Shown here in pieces: positions 33,191 through 44,080 of a DNA stretch of 64,000 bases (positions within the stretch are counted from its first letter, which is position 1; each line of letters starts with the position of its first letter). A program made the position numbers and the translations under genes. This stretch comes from Kappaphycus alvarezii (taxonomy: Eukaryota; Rhodophyta; Florideophyceae; Gigartinales; Solieriaceae). Location: contig NADL03000089.1 of assembly GCA_002205965.3 (NCBI GenBank), forward strand, positions 1-64,000, in the 5' to 3' direction. Below the pieces are notes generated by a model, which was not told the origin of the DNA, made no database searches, and was given only the letters and a program-made list of their open reading frames with translations.

Positions 33191-33375
33191 ACGCTATTCC
33201 CCGCCAACGGTACCCTCCGCCGTTACCGTCCGGCGTCCACACTGTCGTATTAATCCGCCAACATCGCCATTGATCCGATCCTGCACGTCTGTCTACCGCC
33301 GCCACGGCTTCCTATTTCTTTTCCTTGACCGTGTACCTCCGATACAACGCCCTTTCTATCTTCCAACAAGCCACC

Positions 33376-34008
33376 ATGTCACTCTTGTGCATCCCACGTC
33401 TTGCCCTATCCCGCCCACTGCTTTCCCTCGCCACTCTTTCCCGTCCCCTTGCCTCAATCTCCACCCGATCCTTCACCGCCTCCACCAAACCTCCTCTCGA
33501 TCCCCCCTCTGCAGACTCTCTGTATGAAGACGAAGCAAACGCACTACAAGGAAAAGCCACACGTGAGGAAATCCACCGCGCCTTTTCACTCCGTTCACAA
33601 GACGCCATCCGCTACGACTACTTTGCCCAGCGCGCAGAACTAGAGGCCGAAATGGAGGCCGCCTCCACCTTTCGTGGCCTACGCGAAATGGCAAAGCAAC
33701 AAGCAATGGGCTACCTCGAATTACTCGAGGAGTATGGCGATGCCACCTTTGGATCCACCGTCGACAATATCGAAGACTCTGCAGGCAGGGAACGCGAGTA
33801 TGCAGAGGACCTCTTTGTCAAGAGCATGGAAGTTTCCGCCGGGGAGGACTTTCAACAAATCGAAGAGTGGTTTGAGGATATGGTCGCCGCTAGTGGAAGG
33901 GCCGTTGGCAGATTGGAGTTGGTCGCCTCAATGATGGAAGCCGAAGGTATGGGCGATGATATCATGGACGCCGAGGATGTGGATATCCCGGAAAAGGTCA
34001 AAAATTAA
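33376..34008 (+). CDS. Rubrerythrin-like ferritin-fold protein, organelle-targeted
   Basis: A 210-residue frame; the ATG at 33376 is in a strong GCCACCATGT context. Residues 1-38 (IPRLALSRPLLSLATLSRP ... STRSFTAS) are rich in Arg/Ser/Leu with no acidic residue and look like a mitochondrial presequence with an R-S-F-T-A-S processing site. The mature part has four predicted helices: 60-86 (REEIHRAFSLRSQDAIRYDYFA), 97-119, 130-152 and 158-186. Spacing and several hydrophobic positions match rubrerythrin. At the metal-ligand positions, however, Arg73 stands where ESQA has Glu, and AKQQAMGYLEL stands where E-x-x-H is expected, so a di-iron centre is unlikely. Family call by pattern; function unknown. 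Confidence 0.55.
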   Translation: MSLLCIPRLALSRPLLSLATLSRPLASISTRSFTASTKPPLDPPSADSLYEDEANALQGKATREEIHRAFSLRSQDAIRYDYFAQRAELEAEMEAASTFRGLREMAKQQAMGYLELLEEYGDATFGSTVDNIEDSAGREREYAEDLFVKSMEVSAGEDFQQIEEWFEDMVAASGRAVGRLELVASMMEAEGMGDDIMDAEDVDIPEKVKN

Positions 34009-35069
34009 CCCCATCCCTCACCTTGCACTCGCTTTGCATACGCCCCATGCCCCTCACCGCTCCCACCACCTCGCCCATCCCCCGTCAAGTGGCCCGGCCA
34101 TGACACAAGCCATCTCAAACAACCCGACCCCCGATCCGTCCACCTTCCCTCGCCGCCCTCCTCCCTACTCCTGCCCAGACTGTGAGACTTGACCCTGCCT
34201 CTGTCGCCCGGCCCATCCAACCTCCCCCCCTCGACCCTATTGTAAAGCTGCAGCTTACATCCACAACTACCACCACCACACCATGTACTTTAAGATACCC
34301 TCCCCTCCCGCAACTCATTTCCGCACGCATCCTCCCCGACCCTACGCCTGCCTTTCCACCCTTGCAGTGCCCAAAACTTATCCCACACCGCCAGTCCCAC
34401 GCTCTACACATAAACCTACCATTCAAAACGCGCCTGTCCAACGGGCTCGTACCCCTCGGTATATGGTGCAATCGCAAACTCGAATCTACGACGCATCTTT
34501 CATACCGTAGCATGTCCACGCACAGCACATTTGCAGCGATCAGGTCAGCTAGCTTTATGGCGGCGATCTCTGTGCAGGGGCACCGCGGGGGTTTGGTAGG
34601 GCAGGGTGGAATTTCATGGGGGGCGGGCAGTTGGGCTGTGGGGACAGGGTGATGGCCGTGGTTGGGGGGGATGAGGGAGACGTGTTGTGATTGTTCGGGA
34701 TTGCAGTTGAAGACCTCGAACGGGTTTTATGGATGAAGATATGGGTCTCATCATCTGACCGACACCTTCATCCATTCATTCGACTCGGGTGTGAGGGTGA
34801 GGCAATGCATGGAAAGGGTTGTTGCATTGCATTGCTGGGACTCCAGTATCCAGAATGAGATTAAACGAGGCCGAGAAAAACGATGAAAAGCTATCTGCAG
34901 ATCTAAAAATTAGTGGTGACAATTTAAAACCTAATAAAATGCCCATCCTCAATCCATTTTCACAAAGTCCCCTTTCGACTCCTCCCACGCGCCCCTCCCA
35001 TTGTCTGTTGCTGCAGATCCCGCTCTCCCGCCACTCCGCCCTCCCATTGCCCTCGTTCCCCATCCCATC
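34009..35069. other. C-rich intergenic sequence, no gene assigned
   Basis: Pyrimidine-rich, low-complexity sequence with several overlapping open frames on both strands, none with a recognisable domain. A short frame at 34100-34192 (MTQAISNNPTPDPSTFP, ending CPDCET) ends near a GTGAGA that could be a splice donor, but no convincing second exon was found. Confidence 0.3.
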
Positions 35070-35199
35070 ATGACAAACTCCTGTCCAATGGCATTTATAC
35101 CCACCACGCCCCTCCTCTCCCGACCCCCTCCCCTTTCCACCACACACTGTCCATCCCGTCGCTCCTCCCCCTTGCGCGTCACCCCCACGATGTTCCGAC

Positions 35200-35703
35200 A
35201 TGGGTCTCGTCTTTCCCGAACGCAAGTACGACGAGAGTCTTCGGATCGGCGTCATTTCCACACGCTGGAATGCCGAGTACGTCTCCGCCATTGTCGAACA
35301 GATCAAGGCCACCCTGGCTGAAAAAGGCCTTTCCGATGATTCAATCGTGCTTATGCAAGTGCCGGGCTCGTTTGAACTACCCGTGGCTGCTCGCCTCATG
35401 TGCATGGCGCAAAAGGTGGACGCGGTTATTTGTACTGGCGTATTGATCAAGGGCGAGACCGACCATTATGAATATATCGCGAGCGCTGTGTCCAAGGGGC
35501 TGATGGATGTGCAGTTGGCCGCGGCCATCCCGGTTGTGTTTGGAGTATTGTGCTGTACCACAAAGGAACAGGCGGAGGCGAGGAGTTTGGGCGAAAAGAG
35601 CATGGCCAAGGATTGGGCGTTGACCGCCGTCGAGATGGGGCAGTTGAGAAAGTCGCAGATGGGCGGCGTCAGTGCGGGCAAGAAAAGTGTAGGGTTTTTC
35701 TAG
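35200..35703 (+). CDS. 6,7-dimethyl-8-ribityllumazine synthase
   Basis: A 167-residue frame from ATG 35200. The family motifs are in order: RIGVISTRWN (residues 15-24, substrate-stacking aromatic region), VPGSFELP (54-61), GVLIKGETDHYEYI (80-93, with catalytic His89), PVVFGVLCCTTKEQAEAR (111-128) and WALTAVEM (139-146). The enzyme condenses 5-amino-6-ribitylaminouracil with dihydroxybutanone phosphate, the penultimate step of riboflavin synthesis. Length is typical. The preceding frame (35070-35200) encodes a Ser/Pro/Arg-rich leader in a different frame (MTNSCPMAFIPTTPLLS), so a plastid transit peptide may be cut off by a 1-nt indel; as read, the start at 35200 would give a cytosolic enzyme. 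Confidence 0.95.
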   Translation: MGLVFPERKYDESLRIGVISTRWNAEYVSAIVEQIKATLAEKGLSDDSIVLMQVPGSFELPVAARLMCMAQKVDAVICTGVLIKGETDHYEYIASAVSKGLMDVQLAAAIPVVFGVLCCTTKEQAEARSLGEKSMAKDWALTAVEMGQLRKSQMGGVSAGKKSVGFF

Positions 35704-36936
35704 GCATGGCCCGCGCGAGATTGTGCATCAAGGGAGATGCGGGAATCGGAGGGCGCGTCATTGATAATGAGGCAGCAGATGTTGCAGATGGCGGTTGGCT
35801 GTGCATTCAGCGAAACGGGTAAACAGGGAACTGATGTTGCGATGCTACCGTGTGTGATTTCATCGCGAGAAAATTTTTGCAGCTGCGGAGGTTGCAGGCG
35901 GATGGGGGGAGCTAGGATAGTGACCTGCCAAATCCAGTCGCTGTGCTTCCGCCCTTTCCGGCTCAAGACTGCTGTATATTTACAGAGGGCAGTAGCAATG
36001 CGAGCACTACCAACTTTATGCTAACTCTGTCTATCAAGCGATCTGCTGCAGTCTTCAAACAACGAACGTTCCATATCGGCGAAGCGCGTGTTAGTCTGAA
36101 ATACCCCGGCAGTCTACAGGGCACAACTACAGTTGCGACCCATTCAGTCACTGTCCCGTACTCCTAGTACTTGATGGAATCTGACCCCATACCTCTTGTC
36201 TAAAGTACGTCACCATATGTCTCTTTCACGTTATGCACTCCACAGCACTCAGCGCACGGACGGCATTCGCTGAATCATTAGAAAGGCGACTGCTTGTTCC
36301 CACACTCTTGCACCTGGAATCCTTCACTCCTCGATTCAAGCAAAAAAAACTATGAACCAGAAATACGTGAACGCACATGTTGCACACGCCGCTGCTGTGG
36401 CTTCCCCCACTCGACCACGACCTCGACGACTTGGTCTTACCATTCTCGCTGCCCTCGTCTATTGTCTGCTGTCCTCAACTACCCTGTGCGCAGGGAGATC
36501 GACACCAAATGTAGCTGTCCCGCATCCATTTCAATAGCATCTCAAGAGTTACATGCAACCGCTAGACTCATTCGGGTTCTGAGGCGACAATGCTCTTTCC
36601 AATAATGACGACGACAAATCCCATGACGACGGCGCAGCTGTCATTGCTTCCACACAACCTTTCGACCCAAATATGTACAGGAAAAGAAAAGAAAAACTGA
36701 ATAACAAACCAAAGAGACAAGGTTCAAAACGGCAAAACTAGAACTTTCAGATCCAACACCCTTTTCCTGGCAAATTCCTTGCGGCCCACACGCCACGACG
36801 CCACAACGGCGTAACACGATAGGTACCACGGCACCTCCGCCCTCTTCCACGCCCTCGAGCAGCGGGTCTCCATTTACGGACATGGTTCCCCGATCCGCAT
36901 CCCCACCAACTGTCCTCCAACAAGACGGGCAAGTTG
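35704..36936. other. Intergenic region, no gene assigned
   Basis: No recognisable coding sequence. A 61-codon frame at 36352-36537 has a hydrophobic segment (LGLTILAALVYCLLSSTTL) preceded by Arg residues, like a signal anchor. It could be a small membrane or secreted peptide, but nothing else supports it. Confidence 0.3.
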
Positions 36937-38193
36937 TTAGTAGGTGACTGGCCCACGATGGGTGAGATGGTGGAGGGTCATCGGATGATTCTGCGGGGGT
37001 GAGGCACGGAAGGCCGACTCTCGCGAAAGCTGATGTTGGAGACGGGTAATCTCCTGCTGCAAACGCAACTCACGTTCCTCCCAAATCTTCTTCTCAGCAT
37101 CCATCTGATGCTGCAAAGCGGTATTGTATTGAGTCAAATACTTGACCTTGTCCTCCAAATCCTTAATATGACGCTTCTTCCGCTCCCTGGAAGCAGCCGC
37201 ACTCTGTCGATTACGCTCCGCCCTACTCACAAAGAGACAGCACAAAACGAGGTTAGCATCCGACAGACAGCTCTAAACAAAAACAACACAAGAAAACACA
37301 AAATGGAATGCTTACCTCATAGCGCGCTTATTGTCAAGACTATCCTCCTCCTCACCTCGTTTCGGAGCACGTGCACTACCGGCACTACGGCCACTCCTAG
37401 CACCTGCACTTGCACTCTTATCACTCGACCAATTCTGGCCCTGCGCAGGGTCGTCTGTCTTTTGGGTAGTGCTAGCGACCTCGAACGAGGACTTTAACGG
37501 GCGACGAGCGGAAGCGGGAGTAGACGGGGCCCTCTTCAACCTCTTCTGCGGGGGTGGTTGAACGGACGGGTGGGACTTGTGAGGCTCGGGGGCACGGGCG
37601 GAAGGGCCCGTAGAAGCGGTGACATCGGAGGGCGGGGAGGGAGGGGCGAGATGGGGAATCGGGGCTGAGAGGAGGGGGGATGGGGCGCGGGGGGTGGAAC
37701 AAGAGGGAGGTTTGGGGTGCGGTTTGGGAGAGGAGGTGTTGGGGGGGGGAAGGGGGTGGGATAGGGGGTTGAGGTGGGTGGGGGGAGAGGTGGGAAGGAG
37801 GGGGGAGGGGGTGTTGGTTGAGGGGGTGGTTGGGAGGTGAGAGGGTGGGGATGCGGGTCTTTTGCGGCGGCGGCTACGACGCCGGCGGAGTTCGAGGGAG
37901 GCGTGCATCAAGTGGGGGGCTTGAGGGGTTTTAGGTGGGAGTGGGGAGTGGGGAGTGGGTAATGGGGAACGGGGAACGGGGAACGGGAACGGGGAACGGA
38001 TCGGGGAGGGGTGGGGGTTTGATGGGGGGTGGGGTGTTTGATGGGAGGGGTGGGAACGGTATGGGGGGGAGAGAGAGAGGGTTGATGAAGTGGAGTTGAA
38101 CGGTTTTGAGTGATGGGTGGGGGGGGGGGGAGGGGCTCTAATGACAGGTATGCGGTGAACAAGAGATTGCAGTAAATTGCAAAAAAGTTGCAT
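36937..38193 (-). CDS. bZIP transcription factor with one intron
   Basis: Two exons: 38193-37316 and 37222-36937, joined across a 93-nt intron with GTAAGC donor and TAG acceptor. Splicing joins DNKRAMR to AERNRQSAAASRERKKRH, giving a complete basic region with the invariant N-x7-R (NRQSAAASR). A leucine-zipper-like coiled coil follows (IKDLEDKVKYLTQYNTALQ ... LRLQQEITRLQHQL). The protein is 387 residues from the ATG at 38193, or 292 from the ATG at 37908. The segment before 37908 is low-complexity Pro/Ser/His-rich, so the shorter form (MHASLELRRRRSRRRKRP) is plausible. The middle is Pro/Ser-rich, as in many activation domains. Nuclear, DNA-binding as a dimer; targets unknown. Confidence 0.85.
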
Positions 38194-38349
38194 TTTTTTT
38201 TGGGTGTGACAGAAGGGGGTAAGGGAATTTTTCGAGTGGGTACAGCATGTGGTAGGGAGGGGTGTGGGCAGTGTTTGTGGGTGTACAGTAGATGCTTTTT
38301 TGGGCTGTCGGCCATGCCCAAACCGAGCGGCACAGACGTGGAGGCTTTC

Positions 38350-39300
38350 ATTTGTGGGGCTAGATTATGTTGCTACCGGTGGTACGGAAATTTTCGTTTC
38401 ACTGCAAAAACAAAGAGACAAAGAAATGAATTTTGAATAAAAGTTTAGGGAAAACGCAAGGTGAAGAGAGGGGGGGAATTGACTGGAAATAAAAAGTATT
38501 TTGGTACGGGTCAAAGTGGAGCTTTGCGTTTGACCTGCGTTGACCGGGGCGGCGGGCGCAGTGTGTGGAGGCAACAGCGCTAGTTGTGGGGAGTTGCGTG
38601 ACGCGGCACAGCTGATGGCAACTCGATTCGACTCGACTTGAACAACACAGAGTAATCTATTCTACTATGCTTTTTATACACGATGACAAGTGTTACTCAT
38701 TTTGTACCCTTAAAAAATATATAAAATACTATAATTTATTATTTGTGACGTGGTCATCGCTTGTGCTACGTGCACAAGCAAATCTCACCGTTTTCTCCTC
38801 GTCCACCACATCAACCATTTACCCAAAAGGAAAAAAAAACACAAAACAGACGGAAACCCTCACAGTTGGTTGATGTTACAGGCTAACATTCCGTTCTGGT
38901 GGTATCATATGGTGGTTAGCTATCAAAAAACGTGGAAATACAGCCATCCACGCCAATGGCAGCGAAAAATGAACAAATGCTGGAAACTGGTCCGTGACAG
39001 TCAAGGTCACGCGACACATCCTTCCAATTGGAAATTGATCCACGCCCCTCATCCGTCCCTCTCTCGACTTGTGCATTTTTGCACCCGTTTCAATAACATT
39101 ATCTCATATTGGAACATTTACCACATGCAATATAGTGTACCCCACACTGTACTGTAGTGCACACACAACTCACACAACACTTTTCGGCGAGACATTCTCC
39201 TCCTACCACAGCTGCACACGCCTCTTGCCGACACGCAGTTTTCCTGTTTTTCTACCCCCCAGCACGCCCCTGCCCCGCCGTCGCAGAGTCGAAGAAACTT
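38350..39300. other. Intergenic region, no gene assigned
   Basis: Mixed A+T-rich and GTAC-containing sequence. Long open frames exist by chance but none has a recognisable motif. A 28-bp sequence found identically at two other places begins at 39311. Confidence 0.3.
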
Positions 39301-39400
39301 TACTTTATTCAGTAGATACTGAACGCATTAAACTTCTTCTTCTAGAGTATCTAGTGCCTGTACAGTACAGTACAGCAGTACTGTACAATACTGTGTACAA
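39120..39400. repeat. TACTGTACAGTA motif cluster
   Basis: Units at about 39135-39157 and 39358-39400 include GTACAGTACAGTACAGCAG and TACTGTACAATACTGTGTAC. They are palindromic or direct multiples of CTGTACAG. No gene is placed next to this cluster. Confidence 0.55.
39311..39338 (+). repeat. 28-bp dispersed sequence, copy 1
   Basis: It begins AGTAGATACTGAACGCATT and is identical to 60403-60430 (same strand) and 45439-45466 (opposite strand). It is followed here by CTTCTTCTAG, a pyrimidine tract ending in AG. Confidence 0.9.
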
Positions 39401-39679
39401 TTCTAGACTCAGTCCTGTAGCCTACCATTTTTTGTAAAACCCTGATCAATCAATGACCGACTGAATTGGAGCAAGTGGCATAATTTTAAGATTTTGAAAT
39501 TGTATGAGGGCCCACGCTCCACGATATAGCATTACAGTGCCATAATGTGTGCATTTGGGCTCATAGTGCCGATACCAATTCGGTGATTGTATTGATTTTC
39601 GAAAGAGTCCACCGTTCAAGTCATGCCATTGTCCATTCAATGCAACATATGCTATGCTGTACCAGGCTCAACGGTACAC

Positions 39680-40190
39680 TTGACCAGTGTATTGTACTGT
39701 CTAGTACAGTAAAGTACAGTCCACTTGTGTCATACATTTGTGGTACAGTACAGCGTTCTTGGTGCGATACATTTTTATCATAACCAACGGTTCCTTTGGG
39801 TAGGGTGAGCAATGTGGCAAAATCCGCCGCCTACCGCCATCATGACCGCCAGGTTGCGCTCTAGACTAGCGTCCTTTCGACCACCTCACCCAATGGGTCA
39901 CCCATCCTACTGAAACACAAATACCATTTTACCTATGATCTTTTGATAGGAATATATTATAAATATATGGTCATTTTCGTCACGCAATGTTTCAAATCTG
40001 TCATTGGGGTGACCCACTCGCTGATCCAATTGAAAACCTGTTGCTGTTCACATGACGGCTTGAATCTGTCCAACACACACACACCCAATTGTCAGTTGAA
40101 ATTTTCAAACACATACTGTACCATTTGGACCTCATTCCTTCAACATCCCCTTGTGTATGTACTGTACAGTACTGTACTGTAGTATCCTCT
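39680..40190. repeat. TACTGTACAGTA motif cluster
   Basis: Motif units occur at about 39695-39760 (TACTGTCTAGTACAG; TACAGTACAG) and at 40156-40180 (TACTGTACAGTACTGTACTG). No gene of confidence is adjacent. Confidence 0.5.
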
Positions 40191-40739
40191 AGCTATCGGT
40201 TCGCCGGAAAGCCCTCTTGTCACCCGCCCCGCCAGCCCCCATTTTCTCTCGCTCCTTCGCATACACAAAAACCAACACCCATTCTGTTCAATACGGTCGA
40301 GTCAAACTGGGTCCCGACACGCGACTCGCCCCACTTTCCATTGCGACCTACCGTAGACACACAATTCCCTGTCGCATTCGCATGGACCGCGGCGTCAAAC
40401 CGCACCTGGTGCACTCCTCGCACCGCACAACTCAATCTCCAGTCGCACAACTAGCCTCAAACGCCATGTTGCATACCGTATCAATTCAAGTACAAAGAGC
40501 CGAAACATGCGCTGCCCATTCGACATGCTTGTGACCACACGTCATATATCCAAACCCTCTCCATCGCACTGCAAAACTGCAGCGACCGTCCACAGACCCG
40601 ACGTCGACTCACCCATCCCTCCCGCCCACCCCCGCCTGTCCTCGCCCCCGCACACCACCAGACCACCTCCACGGCCCTTACCCGTTGCACTGCACTGTGC
40701 ACCCCACCCGTCAACCACCGCCAACCACCACCAACCGCC

Positions 40740-41400
40740 CCGACAAATCCCAGTACAGTACCCTACTGTAACATTCCTGTACAGTACACGCGGTACACAA
40801 CCGCAACGAGGCTACATTTGGGCGGACTGTACAGTACACCAGTTTCAGTACAGCACAGTATAGTGCACCATGACACACGCCCACCCTTGCCACCCGTATG
40901 ATACAGAAAGTGCCCTGCGCGCACGTGTTCCACCCTCACTGGCCCACCTCCCCGCCGCCACACCCTCCGCCTCATCGACACTTTACGGGTATTTTGCAGC
41001 CATGGGCACTCATGTTTGTCACGCCTTGTCAGGATTTGAGGCGCTTGTGCTGGCGTCGTCGACCTTTTTTGTTTGGTACTGTGCAGGAATGGTGGGAAAT
41101 TTGGCGATGGCGTGGCGTTGTGTGTTGGGTATACAGTACGTATAGAGTCCAGTACAGTACAGTTATAGTAAGATTGAGAGAAGAGGGACTTTATTTCAAT
41201 ACAATACACAATCATCCGAGATGACTATACTGTACTGTACAGTTGTGTAGCTCGTCGCGCTTTGATACTGTACTACAGTACTGTACAGTACTGTATCCAT
41301 TGCGCACATTACGCTCGAGCAGTTGGCTTTCCAGCGCATACGTGCACACAACTGTTGTACTATACTGTACTGTACAGTAGTATACAGTACAATGCAATTT
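40740..41400. repeat. Dense TACTGTACAGTA arrays
   Basis: This is the densest set in the window: 40752-40860, 41135-41165, 41228-41300 and 41358-41390, many as longer palindromes of CTGTACAG units. A 92-codon frame (40870-41145, MTHAHPCHPYDTESAL) lies between two of them and has a hydrophobic C-terminal half, but no family could be assigned. Confidence 0.6.
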
Positions 41401-41442
41401 TTCGATTCGGCACATGTCGGCAATACAACAAACACCCCATCC

Positions 41443-42094
41443 GATTGTTGTCGCTTTGGCTGCGAGCGGAATACTCGCCATAACAACCAGGTGACTTTAC
41501 TGGGGAACGACCTTGCGAGAGCCGCCCGACGTCCATTCATCGAACCTCGTCTACACTACCAAAACAGGACGAGGCCGGATATCAGGGCGATGGGAGCCGC
41601 CGGCGGCACGGATTACTTCGACGTAACCTTTGTCAACCCGCTCGCTCCCTCCCACGCAAGAGCCAGGGCTTTCAACCCACTCACAAGCCTCAACGCAGCT
41701 CACGCAGAGAAGCAGCGGAAATACCAAGGGTTCCTTGCTGAGCTGCCTGGGAGAAACAGGCTGGTTCCTGTCCCCATCTCAACGCTTGGAGGATGGCATC
41801 CGGCGGCGTTCTCCGTCGTCAAGGAACTCGCGAGAACCGTTGCCACCCGCGCAATGGAACGGTTTTCGAAGGTCAGAGCCATTCTTTTACAGCGGCACTC
41901 CGCTTTGACAGTAACCTCCAATGCCGCTTGTTTGCTGGCTGGCCTCCCTTCCACCTTCTGGTAGATTGGAGTGCCATCCACAGCTTTCGACGCATCGTAC
42001 GGTTTCGCAATTGGCTTGACAATGATACGATATCTACGCTTCGGTACAAATTTACTGGATACCAACCCACATATCCACCACAGTAAATTAACCG
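41443..42094 (+). mobile_element. 5'-truncated LINE, ORF2 tail plus 3' UTR
   Basis: The copy begins inside the zinc-knuckle region (CRFGCERNTRHNNQV) and continues with TDYFDVTFVNPLAPSH, AFNPLTSLNAAHAEKQ, FLAELPGRNR, LVPVPISTLGGWHPAAF and a stop after LLAGLPSTFW. The reading frame is open throughout. The 3' UTR (about 130 bp) ends CAGTAAATTAACCGCC. The 5' junction lies in palindromic-array DNA. It is nearly identical in the tail to the derivative at 7.8-8.1 kb. Confidence 0.8.
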
Positions 42095-42269
42095 CCGCTG
42101 GATATTTGATTGTTGTCCGCACCACGTTGCAATCCCCCCACCGCACCGCACCGCACCCCAGCCCACCGCACCACACCACACCACCGCATAGCACCGTACG
42201 TAGTATTCTCTCCCGCCTTGCCCGTAAAGTACACTAATCTACCACCACAATTCCTACACAGCATACAGC

Positions 42270-42320
42270 ACAGTCCATTACTGTACAGGTACTGTACTGT
42301 ACTGTACTGTACTCTTACAG
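42270..42320. repeat. GTACTGTAC tandem array
   Basis: About five direct GTACT units follow an ACAGGTACTGTACTGTAC start, forming a short tandem of the motif that is elsewhere palindromic. Confidence 0.6.
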
Positions 42321-44080
42321 TCTACATACACCCCACCCAATCCCATCACCCGCCACAACAGCACCCGTCGATTCACCCTCATCAACCCTCATTCCCCAAC
42401 AACCTCCCCCAACTGTAAACAACAACAACTCCACCCCAACAACCTCCCCGCACCAAAGCCCACAACAACCGCATCCCCAATCCAATCCCGCCCCTCCACG
42501 CACCCCCCCACGTCGCCTGCACAACGCCCACGCCCCGCCACTACCGCGCCTCGCATCCACCCAACGCACCTCTTACAACCGCCGTCGCCATGCCCCGGTT
42601 GCATGAGGGGGGGGGGCTTTGTGTCGTTTGCGGTGATGAAGAGGGGGGGGGTATGCGTGCTGGGTTGCGTGGTGAGGGGGGTTGCCGGAATGGGGGTGGT
42701 TTGTTTTGTTTTCATGGTTGTTGTCATTGCTGTGCGTTTTGTGGATGCTAGCATGCGGCCGATCTTGGTGCCTACATGGGTTGTGAATTGAGGCAGAGTG
42801 GTTTGTTTTTTTTTTTGGAATAGTGGCAACACAGGGTGACAAACGTTTGTTTGACAGGACGGCGCGCCGTTTTGACCAGGCTTGCGCGTCTTGTAGAGGC
42901 AGCACTTTGCTTTGTGTAGTGGCGTCGCGGCAGTCCTCGTCGCTTGATTTCATCTCATGGCAAAGGTGGTCTGTGTCCCGTGCGTGTATGTCGGCCGGGC
43001 CGGTGATTTGGTCTGGCGAGTGTTGGCTGCTTGTGAACAGGACAACAGGAGAAAAATAACCGATTCGGTTCAATTAGGCTGACATTGTCATACGCTTTAT
43101 TTCTGAAATGTTAGAATCAGCTGGGCCGTCTTGGGAGGCGAGGGAATGAATGGTATATGCGCTTCCATCCTATTTATTCGAAACCGAAGCAAACTAATCT
43201 GATCGACGCTCGTTCACCTGAAATCGATCCTCAAAGGACAGCGCTAGTATCCTAACCAGGAAACGATGCCAACCAAATTTCCCCGAAAACTACTGATACT
43301 GAAAGTACAAAAAAAATTGCACCTGCAACAATCGCAATCTTGGCAATTCAATTGCATACTGTACTGCCCGATCAACAAAACTTTTTTCCAGCTGTCTTCA
43401 CAACTTGCAATTCACCTTTCCGTTGAAGCCAAAACAGAAAGTATGAAGTTCACGAGTCATGGCGGTAGCACTTTAATTCAGTTGCCCATAGTCCCTGCAT
43501 CCCACTCTTGTGAATCTGCTCCATGATCCTCTCCAACACCCCGAGTCCCACATCTTTCAACACTGGCTACCTATCCACCAGCTCGCGTTTGGTCATAGGT
43601 TTCAACGAAAGGCTGAATTCTGGACGGCAGAGAAACATCGAAATGGGATTGTAAATTACTATAATTTGCAGGATTTGGTAGCTCTATTTTTTTGAGTGTT
43701 AGAATATATTTTTTACTTTTCTTTATTTCAAGACGCATGCGACATGATCTTAAAAATCGATCCAACATTTTTATAATACGGTACAATACAGTACATCAAG
43801 AAAGGAGCCTTCGCTGGCAATGCGGACCAACGACACGTGGGTGCTGTAATTGCTTGCTGTAAAACGGTCACTGCAAAAGTATTGGGGCACAGCTCTCGAT
43901 TGTACGATAGGTTCGGTCCATACGTTCGCCAAAAAGAACTCGATGGCAAAAAATACCATGCACGCAACGCCGGTGTTGATCGTGCTTGTGCTTTTGCCGG
44001 TCGGGGAGGCTTGAGCTCTTGAGAAAGTCCTTGTGCTTGTGTCAATTCTTGATCTTTTATTAGAGATTGGATTAACAGAA
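42321..44080. other. Intergenic region, no gene assigned
   Basis: It starts with C-rich low-complexity sequence on the plus strand and G runs near 42608-42650. No reading frame with a recognisable motif was found. Scattered GTAC motifs occur near 43785. Confidence 0.3.

Noticed and set aside
32995-33305. Minus-strand frames in the divergent spacer as genes
   Set aside because: They are built from the palindromic arrays and lack any motif.
37400-38350. Second gene on the plus strand opposite the bZIP gene
   Set aside because: The open plus frames are Gly/Arg mirror images of the Pro/Ser-rich bZIP coding strand.
38750-39157. 135-codon frame as a gene
   Set aside because: No ATG-context, domain or composition support; the sequence is intergenic-like.
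40200-42840. Several 100-150 codon frames as genes
   Set aside because: They are Pro/His/Thr-rich or Gly-rich low-complexity readings of C- or G-rich DNA and overlap LINE tails or GTAC arrays.
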